Assembly (NCBI RefSeq): GCF_006443685.1
Contig: NZ_VFYP01000001.1
Coordinates: 1,054,001 to 1,118,000 of the forward strand
Direction of reading: 5' to 3'
DNA from: Rhizobium glycinendophyticum
GTDB lineage: Bacteria > Pseudomonadota > Alphaproteobacteria > Rhizobiales > Rhizobiaceae
DNA length: 64,000 nt
The notes under the pieces were generated by a model. The model was not told the DNA's origin, ran no database searches, and worked only from the letters and a program-made list of their open reading frames with translations. The translations under genes were made by a program, and so were the position numbers. Shown one piece after another: positions 1-10,395 of the stretch (the stretch's first letter is position 1; each line of letters opens with the position of its first letter).

Positions 1-545
1 GCATTTTTCATGCCAGCAACCGTGACCGCCCCGATCACGAACATCACCGCCAGCAGCACGTGCATATGCGTCTGCATGGTGATCTCCGCCTGGCGGACCA
101 GCGAGGCGGTGACGGCGGTGACGAAGAAGCCGAGGCTCCAGCAGCCATGCGCCCGGTTCATGATGCCGAAGCCGATCTGCGCTTCGATCCGCCCGATCTC
201 GACATTGAGACAGATCTCCAGTGCGCCGGCCAGCAGGCCCATGATGAAGAGTGTCGCGAAGACCAACGGCGCATTGGGAAGAAGCGGAATGATTGACAAC
301 AGCGCCATGACACCGAGCAGCGAGATCGCGAGCGTCGTGCGCGTGCCGAGCCGGACGATCAACGGCGAGGAGAAGGTCAGTGAAATCAACGATCCGATCG
401 CCATGCCGATCAGCGTCGTGCCGAGTTCCGCCTTGTTGACCGAAAGCTGCGCCTGCAGGTCCGGCAGCCGCGAAAACAGCGAGCCGGTGGACATGGCGAA
501 CAGGAAGAAGGCGATATAGACGCGAAACTGCGGGGGAAGATGCAT
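1..545 (-). CDS. MFS transporter, N-terminal part (cut by window edge)
   Basis: The reverse strand reads openly from an ATG at 545 to the window edge, about 181 codons. The product begins MHLPPQFRVYIAFFLFAMS and shows successive hydrophobic segments with the MFS loop pattern after the second helix (SPLIVRLGTRTT) and small-residue-rich helices (GLLAGALEIC, GFFVTAVTA). This resembles the N-terminal half of 12-helix MFS carriers of the YbjJ type. It should be an inner-membrane secondary transporter. The substrate cannot be read from the sequence, and the C-terminal half lies outside the window. It is transcribed away from the repeat-bearing spacer at 546-906. The family call is fairly safe; any substrate would be guesswork. 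Confidence 0.75.
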   Translation of the reverse strand, partial: MHLPPQFRVYIAFFLFAMSTGSLFSRLPDLQAQLSVNKAELGTTLIGMAIGSLISLTFSSPLIVRLGTRTTLAISLLGVMALLSIIPLLPNAPLVFATLFIMGLLAGALEICLNVEIGRIEAQIGFGIMNRAHGCWSLGFFVTAVTASLVRQAEITMQTHMHVLLAVMFVIGAVTVAGMKN

Positions 546-709
546 CAGGACGACTCGATTTGTCAGACAACCGGGCACCGACGTGCCAGCATTCGCCCGG
601 CAAGTCCAGCCGCGAGGGACGTCGATCGGTTCGCCGCCGGAAAAGGGCTCATGAGCTGGTGCTGTTCGCCGAGGCATATGGCGCTGAGGGAGCATGCCTC
701 ATACAAGCC

Positions 710-833
710 GTCATCCTCGGCCTTGTCCCGAGGATCTCTGAAGGGTGGCGATGAATGGGAGCTCTAAGCGAAGGCCATAAGCATCAAGCAAATGGCCGCG
801 GCAGTAGATCCTCGGGACAAGCCCGAGGATGAC
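710..833. repeat. Inverted pair of a palindromic intergenic repeat
   Basis: Two copies of a roughly 27-base unit with the core CCTCGGGCTTGTCCCGAGG lie at 710-736 and 806-833 in opposite orientation, about 70 bases apart. The left copy has one mismatch in the core. Each unit is itself a hairpin, and the two together form a larger inverted repeat. The 361-base spacer 546-906 holds nothing else I can support as a gene. The unit looks like the dispersed REP/BIME-like elements common between genes in Rhizobiales; that class assignment is from memory of the pattern. Confidence 0.7.
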
Positions 834-906
834 GAAGGGGGCGTGAAAACGAAAATGCCAGAAGCAAGCTCCCGGCATCCATCTATTCGCTATTCGCTTC
901 CCGCGC

Positions 907-2226
907 TCAGCCCGCCGAATTGATCTGCCGCGCCACCACATCATGGTTCAGCCACAGCACCGGGGCGGACGGGTTCGCTACTTCGCCAAAAATCAGCGCG
1001 CCGGTCGCCTCGACCACGAGCACGCTCAGATAGTCCGAGATCAGTGCCTTTGCATCCTTGTGCATCTGGGCGATTTCGGTGGAGGTACCGATGGTGATGT
1101 CCGACTGGCCCTGGCTGTTGGGCATCGGCCACTTGTTGAAGTCGTAGAACGGCTCCATGACGGTGCTCACCTGGAAGTCGGCGATCTTCTGCAGAACGTC
1201 GTCGATAGTCGCACCCTCGACCAGAAGCGCCTGGCAATCGGCCCAGATCTTCTCGGCCCGCGCGCCGCCGTTTTCCTTCTTCAGCGCCTTCAAGAGCGGC
1301 AGAAGCGGCAGTTCGATGCCGGCAAAGACGTCGGACGAATTGGTGCGGATCTCCGGGCAGTTGAACACGGTCGCCTTGATGCCCGATGCAAAAGCCTCCT
1401 CGGCAATCGCCTCGAGCTTCATCTTGGCATAGCCCTGGGTATAGTTCGTATAGGTCTGCCAGCGATATTCGTCGCCGATCAGGATGCCCGTGCCGTGATA
1501 GCCATAGGCCGAGTAACGCACCTGGCCGCCGCTCTTTTCGATGCGGGCACGGATGGCGGCACTGCCTTCGATCAGGTGGCGGAAGGTATTGGCCGAGACT
1601 TCGTCGAAATTCTGTAGGATCAGCTTGCCGAGATCGCTTTCGAGCAGAACCTGCGAGGACATGTGACGCGCGCCACGACCCTTGTAGATGCGGTTGGCGA
1701 TCACGAGGAAAACCTTCGCCTTCGGGATGCCGCCGGCCATGGTGTGGGCGAAATGCACGTTTTTTCCGTCGGCAATCATGCCCTCAAGCTCGGCCATGAT
1801 CTTGGCAACGGCATCCTGAAAACGCTTCACGCCGATCTGGCGGCACTTTTCGATATGGGCCCAGTCGAGCTTTTCGGTTTCCCAGTTTTCCAGCGTCAGC
1901 GCGCCGAGCAGGTCGGTCGGCGTCGGCTCGCCCTCAGCTGAGTCGAGGTCAAAGCCGGCCATGGCCGGTACATTGATGATCCGGCCGCCGAGATTGGCTT
2001 CCGCCTGCGCCAGTTCTTCTTCCGTCAGCGGGCGAAGCTTGTTGTTTTCGTCACGGCGACCAACGGTGATCCCGATGATCTCCATGCCAGTCTTCTTCGC
2101 CTGGTCGAGCAGGCCAGTCACATAGCCGCGACCGAACAATTCACCGAAGAGAACGAAGACATCACCCTTTTTATACAGGGTATTCTGCGGGATCTGCGTC
2201 AGGGAGACCGGGCTTGTCAGGGGCAT
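907..2226 (-). CDS. FabMG-family enoyl-ACP reductase (putative)
   Basis: A 439-residue soluble protein (from ATG 2226) with a glycine-rich N-terminal nucleotide-binding-like stretch (VFVLFGELFGRGYVTG) and later motifs (AHTMAGGIPKAK, YSAYGYHGTGI). The overall pattern matches what is annotated in Rhizobiales as enoyl-ACP reductase FabMG family, a group first noticed as triclosan-tolerant enoyl reductases; the assignment is from memory. If right, it would catalyse the last reduction of the fatty acid elongation cycle. A TTG at 2268 would add 14 residues, but the conserved-looking region begins after MPLTSPVSL, so ATG 2226 is preferred. It is divergent from ppdK. Family recognition is moderate and the reaction is not proven by visible catalytic residues. 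Confidence 0.55.
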   Translation of the reverse strand: MPLTSPVSLTQIPQNTLYKKGDVFVLFGELFGRGYVTGLLDQAKKTGMEIIGITVGRRDENNKLRPLTEEELAQAEANLGGRIINVPAMAGFDLDSAEGEPTPTDLLGALTLENWETEKLDWAHIEKCRQIGVKRFQDAVAKIMAELEGMIADGKNVHFAHTMAGGIPKAKVFLVIANRIYKGRGARHMSSQVLLESDLGKLILQNFDEVSANTFRHLIEGSAAIRARIEKSGGQVRYSAYGYHGTGILIGDEYRWQTYTNYTQGYAKMKLEAIAEEAFASGIKATVFNCPEIRTNSSDVFAGIELPLLPLLKALKKENGGARAEKIWADCQALLVEGATIDDVLQKIADFQVSTVMEPFYDFNKWPMPNSQGQSDITIGTSTEIAQMHKDAKALISDYLSVLVVEATGALIFGEVANPSAPVLWLNHDVVARQINSAG

Positions 2227-2383
2227 TTGCGAATCCGGATTACAATACTCGTGCAAGCCCACTACCAAAGTCTTGGCCGCAGTGCATCATCTTGAAGCGA
2301 TTTCTCCGGTCATTTTAAGTGACCGTTTATCGCATTGCGTGATGAGCTGTAACAATTGCCGGCCCTTGCGGCATCGACGGGCG

Positions 2384-2402
2384 GACAGTCCGGGGGACTG
2401 TC
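2384..2402. promoter_or_regulatory. Perfect inverted repeat in the fabMG/ppdK divergent spacer
   Basis: GACAGTCC and GGACTGTC are separated by three bases, giving a perfect 8-bp-arm hairpin or dyad in the 346-base spacer between the two divergent genes. A second, weaker dyad (GGTCA-N7-TGACC) lies near 2310-2326. Either could be an operator or a 5'-leader hairpin. No T-run follows, so a terminator is unlikely. The bound factor, if any, is unknown. Confidence 0.4.
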
Positions 2403-2572
2403 TTGCCCTCCGATGATGACTTCTTACGCCGCTTTTCGTCGGCGCGAGCATCATGCTCACCCTCTGCCGCAATTATGATGCATTGCAGCATAAACTTGGA
2501 CCGGTGGCGTTTCCAATTCGTCACATTTGCTGTAAACGGTGGAAAATAAAGCCTGTTTGGGTGGAGAGGGCA

Positions 2573-5239
<2,667 letters not shown>

Positions 5240-5244
5240 GGGTG

Positions 5245-5502
5245 ATGGCTAAGATTGTTTCTGACTACGATCCAGCCGAAGACCTCACTTCACCGGAAGC
5301 CATCGCCGCGTTCGTAAACGAAGCGCTGGGGACCGACGATGCCGCATACATTGCACATGCACTCGGTGTCGTCGCCCGGGCGAAAGAAATGGCCGGAGTT
5401 GCCGAGTTGGCTGAGCTTTCGAGCGAGGACAATCCGACGCTCAAGACCACGCTTGCGGTGATGAAGGCGCTGGGGATTTCGCTGACGGCGGATGTTGTAT
5501 AG
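5245..5502 (+). CDS. Addiction-module antidote-like protein (HI1420-type), apparently lacking its HTH
   Basis: An 85-residue protein beginning MAKIVSDYDPAEDLTSPEA, which matches the N-terminal pattern of HI1420-type antidotes (YDPAEYL...PEAIAAYLNEAL...ALG.IARA.GM). The C-terminal block NPTLKTTLAVMKALGISL is also typical. In normal members a 12-14 residue helix-turn-helix piece of the form GLSRE.LYKALS lies between these blocks; here AELAELSSEDNP joins them directly. ATG 5245 follows the G-rich stretch GGGGGTGAGGGTG only five bases after the ppdK stop. No partner RelE/HI1419-type toxin lies beside it. It is therefore an orphan, and by inference may no longer bind DNA. Family membership is from remembered consensus. 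Confidence 0.6.
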   Translation: MAKIVSDYDPAEDLTSPEAIAAFVNEALGTDDAAYIAHALGVVARAKEMAGVAELAELSSEDNPTLKTTLAVMKALGISLTADVV

Positions 5503-5623
5503 GTCACCGGCGGGTCGGACCCTTGGGACGGCACTACGGCCTCATCATTTCACGCTTTGTAAACAGCACACATGGCAGGTCCTTCCGACTGGACCTGTCT
5601 CAACCCGCCATAGGATTACCGAC

Positions 5624-5971
5624 GTGCCGAAATTGCCGCTCTACGCCCTCCTGCTTGCTGCCGCGCTGTCCGCCCCAGTTCATGCCGAGGAGGACAAGCT
5701 GCCGGACCATGCGTCTCCTTCGGCCTGTGTGGTGATCATCGGCCTCGCGCTCCAAAACGGCGTCATCGACGCCGCTGACGAGGAGGACTACAAGGCCGCC
5801 GCCGAGACATTTCGTGAAAAATCCGAGGAACTCAATGGGGGCAAGGATGCCGCCAACCAGATGATCGGCAGCAGTGTCGCCTTTTTCGACGGGCTGAGCG
5901 CGAGCGATCTCGAAGAGGGCGCCGAGATGTGCCTGGACGCCGAAGACGAGAGCTTTGACGCCGACGAGTGA
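5624..5971 (+). CDS. Small exported acidic protein, unknown function
   Basis: A 115-residue protein read from GTG 5624, which follows AGGA by eight bases. It starts with a clear signal peptide (KLPLYALLLAAALSAPVHA, cleavage before EEDKLPD). The mature part has one early Cys (SPSACVVIIG) and one late Cys (GAEMCLDAEDE), which could pair in the periplasm, and ends in a strongly acidic tail. An upstream start at 5492 would bury the signal peptide behind 44 residues, so the GTG is preferred. No family recognised. Confidence 0.6.
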   Translation: MPKLPLYALLLAAALSAPVHAEEDKLPDHASPSACVVIIGLALQNGVIDAADEEDYKAAAETFREKSEELNGGKDAANQMIGSSVAFFDGLSASDLEEGAEMCLDAEDESFDADE

Positions 5972-6132
5972 GGCGCCCCTGATAGGGCGGGGATTGCTCC
6001 GTCTGAAACCTCTTCGGCGCCAGACACCCGGTTCCTCATGTCCGCGTGTCTCAGCGCAGAGATAAACCCGCCGAAAAATCGACGGGTCTTCAATCAGCCT
6101 TGAGGGGCGCGGAAGCGCCTGGTCTTCGAACG

Positions 6133-6624
6133 TCAGCTCGCGGGCTTCAGCGAGGCCAGCATTTCACCCAGTTCCTTCTGGTGTTCGGCCTGGGTATCCT
6201 TTGATCCCCAATAGGTGAAGATCAGAACCTTCTCGCCCGCTGCGGCAAAACCGATGGAGACGTCGACCGGACCACTCTCGTCCGTCCCCTCGTAATCCAG
6301 CGAGGAAATCTTCAGGCCGTTGACATCGGTCTCGCCAGACTCCTTGAGGGACTGGGGATCGATCTTCACGCCGTTCTTGGTCAAAAAGTCGATGGCGATT
6401 TCGGTCGTCTTGTCGGAAGACGCGGCGTCGGCCACGTCGATCGAGAAATAGACGGCTCCGTCTTCGGACGTAGCGTCAACGCCGGTCTCGGTTTCCTTCG
6501 GTCCCCAGCTGTCGGGGATGGTGATGGACGCAACCGGCGCATCGCTCGGGAAGATGAGTTCGGCGGCAGATGCGGCAAACGGCATGGAGATGGCGAAAAC
6601 CGAGGCTATGAGAAGTTTTTTCAT
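6133..6624 (-). CDS. Periplasmic protein of unknown function
   Basis: 163 residues with a standard signal peptide (MKKLLIASVFAISMPFAASA, cleavage before AELIF). The mature domain of about 140 residues alternates short beta-type stretches (VASITIPDSWGP, VYFSIDVAD, LKISSLDYEG, VDVSIGFAAAGEKVLIFTYWG). This reads like the compact exported proteins of rhizobia that carry a PsbP- or histidine-kinase-like beta fold, but I cannot name a family. ATG 6624 is preceded by AAGGGACAGCC. It is convergent with the 5624 gene and divergent from the ECF41 pair. Confidence 0.65.
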   Translation of the reverse strand: MKKLLIASVFAISMPFAASAAELIFPSDAPVASITIPDSWGPKETETGVDATSEDGAVYFSIDVADAASSDKTTEIAIDFLTKNGVKIDPQSLKESGETDVNGLKISSLDYEGTDESGPVDVSIGFAAAGEKVLIFTYWGSKDTQAEHQKELGEMLASLKPAS

Positions 6625-6847
6625 GGCTGTCCCTTCGAGGATTTTTCCGGATCGGGATGGTAGGTGATTTGCAGTCGCGTCTGTATATCCGTCTTCAAAA
6701 GCCCCCTAAATTGAGACGGAGGTTAACGACACTGGGATGAGGCCTTCACCTTCTCTGCCGTTTCGCCAGAACGAAGGATGCGACGGCCGGAGAGCCTAGG
6801 CTTCTTGCTGGGGCGGGCATGAATGGGGCGAAAAATTCTCCCGTCCA

Positions 6848-6874
6848 TGTCACATTGACCATTCCGCGCTCGTC
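6848..6874 (+). promoter_or_regulatory. ECF41-type promoter
   Basis: TGTCACA at 6848-6854 is followed after exactly 16 bases by CGTC at 6871-6874. This is the -35/-10 pair reported for promoters of ECF41 sigma factors. It lies 34 bases before the start of the carboxymuconolactone-decarboxylase-like gene whose operon ends with an ECF41 sigma factor, so the operon is very probably autoregulated. The match is read directly; the consensus is from established work on this sigma group. Confidence 0.75.
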
Positions 6875-6907
6875 ATGATCTCGTAGCCAACAGAAGGAAC
6901 CGACATC

Positions 6908-7375
6908 ATGACCGCAACACTCGATCCTTTCGCCGCCGCTCCCACGTTGATGAAGAAGTGGATGGCCGTCTCGACCGACATCGCCGCGAGCCTCGAACCG
7001 AGCCTCGTCGAACTCGTCAAGATCCGCTCGTCCCAGATCAATGCCTGCGCCAATTGCCTCAACATGCACGCGGCCGAGGCCCGGGCCCAGGGTGAGACGG
7101 AGCAACGCATCTATCTGCTCTCGGCCTGGCGCGAGGCGCCGTGTTATACGGAGCGCGAACGGGCCGCACTCGCCTGGACCGAAGCCCTGACGACACTGTC
7201 GATCGGCCATCCGTCGGCAGAGGCGCGCAAGGCCCTTGAGGCAGCCTTCACCGAGGAGGAACAGGTGAAACTCACCCTGATGATCAATGTCATCAATGGC
7301 TGGAACAGGCTGGCCGTCGGCTTCGGCCTCTGGATCGAGACACCGGCGACCCGCGCTCAGGGAGTTGCCGCCTGA
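6908..7375 (+). CDS. Carboxymuconolactone decarboxylase/AhpD-like protein (ECF41 partner)
   Basis: 155 residues of the AhpD/CMD fold. The redox motif C47-A-N-C50 with H54 (NACANCLNMHAAEAR) is the alkylhydroperoxidase-type active site, so a thiol peroxidase-like or decarboxylase-like activity is expected rather than a structural role. AAGGAACCGACATC precedes ATG 6908. Its stop codon overlaps the next start (TGATG), so it is translationally coupled to the sigma factor. Genes of this family are the commonest neighbours of ECF41 sigma factors, and the cognate promoter lies just upstream. The physiological substrate is unknown. Confidence 0.85.
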   Translation: MTATLDPFAAAPTLMKKWMAVSTDIAASLEPSLVELVKIRSSQINACANCLNMHAAEARAQGETEQRIYLLSAWREAPCYTERERAALAWTEALTTLSIGHPSAEARKALEAAFTEEEQVKLTLMINVINGWNRLAVGFGLWIETPATRAQGVAA

Positions 7376-8235
7376 TGCACACGTCCGAGCATATGGATGC
7401 GGCGGCAAGTTTCGATCCCCTGAGGCGCAAGCTGATGCGGCTTGCCTATCGTATGCTCGGCTCGGTTGCCGATGCCGAAGACATGCTGCAGGAGGCCTTC
7501 ATCCGCTGGATGAGGGCCGACCGAGGCGCAATCCGCGAGCCGGAAGCCTTTCTGCGCCGCGTCGTCACAAGACTCTGCCTCGACCAGCTGAAATCGGCCC
7601 GCCATCAGCGCGAGACCTATATCGGCCCCTGGCTGCCGGAGCCGGTGGTCGAGGAGGAGGACGAGGCGGAGGACGTCACCCTGCCGCTGATGCTGGCGCT
7701 GGAGCGCCTGTCGCCGCTGGAGCGCGCGGCCCTGCTGCTCCACGATGTCTTCGGTCAGCCCTTCGAGGAGATCGCGGTGACGCTGGACCGTGACGTCGCC
7801 GCCTGCCGGCAGCTCGCGGCACGGGCGCGCAGAAACGTTCGCGAGGAACGCGTCCGCTTTGCGGTGGATCGCAAGCAGGGTCTGGAAATCGCCCAGGCCT
7901 TCTTCACCGCCTCCCGCAGCGGCGACATGACGGCGCTCTCCGCCATGCTGGCTGCCGGTGTCGAACTGCATTCCGATGGCGGCGGCAAGCGTTCGGCGGC
8001 GATCACGCCGATTCTCGGCCATGCTGCCGTGATGAAGGTTCACACCTATCTCTCGGATAAGATCTGGCCGCAGGGCTCGGACCTCCTGCGCATCGGGCTC
8101 GTCAACGGCCTGCCGGGTTTCGTCACGCAGGAGGCAGACGGCGAATTGCAGACCACGGCGCTGCAGATCGAAGACGGCGCGATCACCGCCATCTATGTCA
8201 TGCGCAATCCGGACAAGCTCAGGCATCTGCATTGA
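7375..8235 (+). CDS. ECF41-family RNA polymerase sigma factor with NTF2-like C-terminal extension
   Basis: 286 residues. Sigma-2 occupies about 13-80 (LMRLAYRMLGSVADAEDMLQ), sigma-4 about 105-160, and the rest is an NTF2/SnoaL-like extension. Two signatures diagnostic of ECF41 are visible: the linker WLPEP at 86-90 and DGGGK at 201-205 (DGGGR/K motif). In characterised ECF41 members the extension modulates sigma activity in place of a separate anti-sigma factor; I see no anti-sigma gene here. The start overlaps the upstream stop by one base. The only matching promoter seen in the window is at 6848. Confidence 0.92.
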   Translation: MHTSEHMDAAASFDPLRRKLMRLAYRMLGSVADAEDMLQEAFIRWMRADRGAIREPEAFLRRVVTRLCLDQLKSARHQRETYIGPWLPEPVVEEEDEAEDVTLPLMLALERLSPLERAALLLHDVFGQPFEEIAVTLDRDVAACRQLAARARRNVREERVRFAVDRKQGLEIAQAFFTASRSGDMTALSAMLAAGVELHSDGGGKRSAAITPILGHAAVMKVHTYLSDKIWPQGSDLLRIGLVNGLPGFVTQEADGELQTTALQIEDGAITAIYVMRNPDKLRHLH

Positions 8236-8382
8236 GGAGGGGGGCGTGTTCTAGGTCCCTTCAATCCAGGAATACCGGCCGGGGTCTCCGCGGCTCAAAT
8301 GGTCCATGCTTTTTGCCGGAAACTGGTCCTTCGTTTGACGCCAGTTGGATGCGATAATCACAAGAGGTTATCGGAGATCCAC

Positions 8383-9006
8383 ATGTACACCCCTCCAGCA
8401 TTCATTGTTTCCGAAAGATCCGAACTCCTTGAGATGATGCGCCAATGTCATCTGGCGAATTTCATCACCGCCACAGCAGAGGGGCCGATGGCGACGCCCT
8501 TGCCACTGTTGCTTGATGAAACCGAGGGCGGAATGGGGGTGCTCTACGGCCATCTCGCAAGACCCAACCCGCAATGGCAGGCGGATGTCGTCGGACACGG
8601 CCTTGCCGTATTCATGGGCCCCGATGCCTACGTGACGCCATCCTGGTACGCAACGAAAGCCGAGCATGGAAAAGTGGTGCCAACCTGGAACTACGCAGCC
8701 GTGCACGCATCCGGTCCGGTCGAGTTCTTTGAGGATGCCGATCGTCTCCTCGATGTCGTCAGGCGTCTGACCGACAGGCATGAAGCCCCGCGCCAGCAGC
8801 CCTGGACCGTTGCCGACGCGCCGGAGAACTTCATCAGCGGGCAGTTACGTGGCATCATCGGCGTCCGGATGCCGATCGTCGAACTCAAGGGCAAACGCAA
8901 GATGAGCCAGAATCGTCCCGAGGCGGATCGGGAGGGCGTCAGGCGCGGCCTGCAGGAACGGGCCGAGCGGCACGACATCACGGTTGCCGCCATGGTTCCG
9001 ACCTGA
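8383..9006 (+). CDS. PaiB-like FMN-binding protein / negative transcriptional regulator family
   Basis: 207 residues of the split-barrel flavin fold grouped with PaiB. Typical stretches are visible: an early YTPPAF, HLARPNPQW at about 65, the block VTPSWYATKAEHGKVVPTWNY at about 85-105, and FISGQLRGIIG with KMSQNR near the end. PaiB in Bacillus is linked to sporulation/protease control, but in Proteobacteria most members are simply flavin-binding proteins of unknown role, often near GNAT genes. ATG 8383 has GGAG eight bases upstream; an earlier in-frame start at 8299 adds non-conserved residues. It stands alone after the sigma operon. Confidence 0.85.
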   Translation: MYTPPAFIVSERSELLEMMRQCHLANFITATAEGPMATPLPLLLDETEGGMGVLYGHLARPNPQWQADVVGHGLAVFMGPDAYVTPSWYATKAEHGKVVPTWNYAAVHASGPVEFFEDADRLLDVVRRLTDRHEAPRQQPWTVADAPENFISGQLRGIIGVRMPIVELKGKRKMSQNRPEADREGVRRGLQERAERHDITVAAMVPT

Positions 9007-9129
9007 ATTTGGGGCGTGAACGAGGCGCAGCCTGCCATCTTTGAAGGCAGCACTCAACCCGCATCCCCAATTGCCGCCGCCACCCCCACAGGCTAGGTTG
9101 CGCTCTCATTTGCTCCGGAGTCCCCACCC

Positions 9130-9426
9130 ATGCCCGGCTATTCCGCCCGTCCGCCCGCCATCCCGACTGTTGTGCTTGACGATGCCGTCACCCGCATCAC
9201 CCGCTGGGACTTCGAACCCGGTGCCGCGACAGGCCATCACACCCATGGTTTGGGCTATGTCGTCGTACCGCTCACCGATTGCCATTTCCTCATCGAGGAT
9301 GCCGAAGGTGAGCGCCGTGTGACGTCGAAGGCCGGTGAAGCCTATCGCCGCGAGGCCGGCATCGAGCACAATGTCGTGAATGGCGGCGACCAGCCGATGA
9401 GCTTTGTCGAGATCGAGTACAAATGA
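9130..9426 (+). CDS. Small cupin protein
   Basis: 98 residues forming a single cupin barrel. Motif 1 is seen as FEPGAATGHHTHG with the metal-ligand histidines, and motif 2 near GEAYRREAGIEHNVVN. Such mini-cupins can be metal-dependent enzymes or ligand sensors; the substrate cannot be told. Its last codons overlap the start of the metallo-beta-lactamase-fold gene (ATGA), so the two are translated together and probably act on related metabolites. Upstream, CTCCGGAGTCCCCACCC supplies GGAG before ATG 9130. Confidence 0.8.
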   Translation: MPGYSARPPAIPTVVLDDAVTRITRWDFEPGAATGHHTHGLGYVVVPLTDCHFLIEDAEGERRVTSKAGEAYRREAGIEHNVVNGGDQPMSFVEIEYK

Positions 9427-10349
9427 GCGGGGTTGACGTTCAGGCGGCGCCTCAATTCGTCACGACCTTCGACCCGCAGCACGGCGTGCCCGTCTCCGTG
9501 GCCGAGGGTGTCCAGCGCCTGACGGCACCCAATCCAAGTCCCTTCACCTTCCACGGCACCAACACCTATATCGTCGGCGAAAAATCCGTCTGCGTCATCG
9601 ATCCCGGCCCGGACGATGACGCGCATTTTGACGCCCTGATGAAAGCCCTTGAGGGCCGCGAAGTCAGCCATATCGCCGTCAGCCACACCCACCGCGATCA
9701 TTCTCCGCTCGCTCGCCGCATGAAGGAAAGAACCGGCGCCATCATCGTAGCCGAAGGCCCCCATCGGCCGGCCCGCCCTTTGTTCGAAGGCGAGGTGAAC
9801 CCCTTCGCCGAAAGCGCCGACACGGATTTCGTGCCCGACCGCGCGCTCGTCGATGGCGAAACGGTCGAGGGTGACGGCTGGCGCCTCACCGCCGTCCACA
9901 CGCCGGGCCACACCGCCAATCATTCAGCCTTCGCGCTTGAAGACACCGGCATCCTCTTTTCCGCCGATCATGTCATGGCCTGGGCCACTTCGATCGTCGC
10001 GCCCCCGGATGGCGCCATGAGCGATTACATGACCTCGCTCGACCGGCTGCTCACGCGCGACGACCGCCTCTATCTGCCCGGCCACGGCGGCCCGGTCGAG
10101 GATCCCCCGACTTTCGTGCGTGCGCTCCGCAGCCATCGGCGCCAGCGGGAACAGGCGGTGCTGGAGCGCATCATCAAGGGGGATCGCCTGATCCCGGATA
10201 TGGTCAAGGTGATCTATGCCACGACAGACCCCCGCCTTCATGGGGCCGCCGCGTTGTCGGTGCTCGCGCATCTGGAAGATCTGTTGGAAAAAGGTTTGAT
10301 CGCGACGGATGGCCCGCCGCGGCTGTTTGGCCAATACCGGCCGGGTTGA
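9423..10349 (+). CDS. Metallo-beta-lactamase-fold hydrolase (LACTB2-like, with C-terminal winged helix)
   Basis: 308 residues. The zinc signature H88-T-H90-R-D92-H93 is present, followed by HTPGHT near 160, a metal Asp in FSADHVMAW and a final His in PGHGGPVED. The C-terminal 60 residues (RRQREQAVLERIIKG...LLEKGLI) match the winged-helix tail of LACTB2-like proteins, some of which are endoribonucleases and others thioester hydrolases. The start overlaps the cupin stop by four bases. It is convergent with the DUF1499 gene 46 bases on. The enzyme class is firm; the substrate is open. Confidence 0.87.
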   Translation: MSGVDVQAAPQFVTTFDPQHGVPVSVAEGVQRLTAPNPSPFTFHGTNTYIVGEKSVCVIDPGPDDDAHFDALMKALEGREVSHIAVSHTHRDHSPLARRMKERTGAIIVAEGPHRPARPLFEGEVNPFAESADTDFVPDRALVDGETVEGDGWRLTAVHTPGHTANHSAFALEDTGILFSADHVMAWATSIVAPPDGAMSDYMTSLDRLLTRDDRLYLPGHGGPVEDPPTFVRALRSHRRQREQAVLERIIKGDRLIPDMVKVIYATTDPRLHGAAALSVLAHLEDLLEKGLIATDGPPRLFGQYRPG

Positions 10350-10395
10350 ATGCCAGGCCGCCATTTTTCCAATTTTCCCACGAGGTGGGAGAGCC

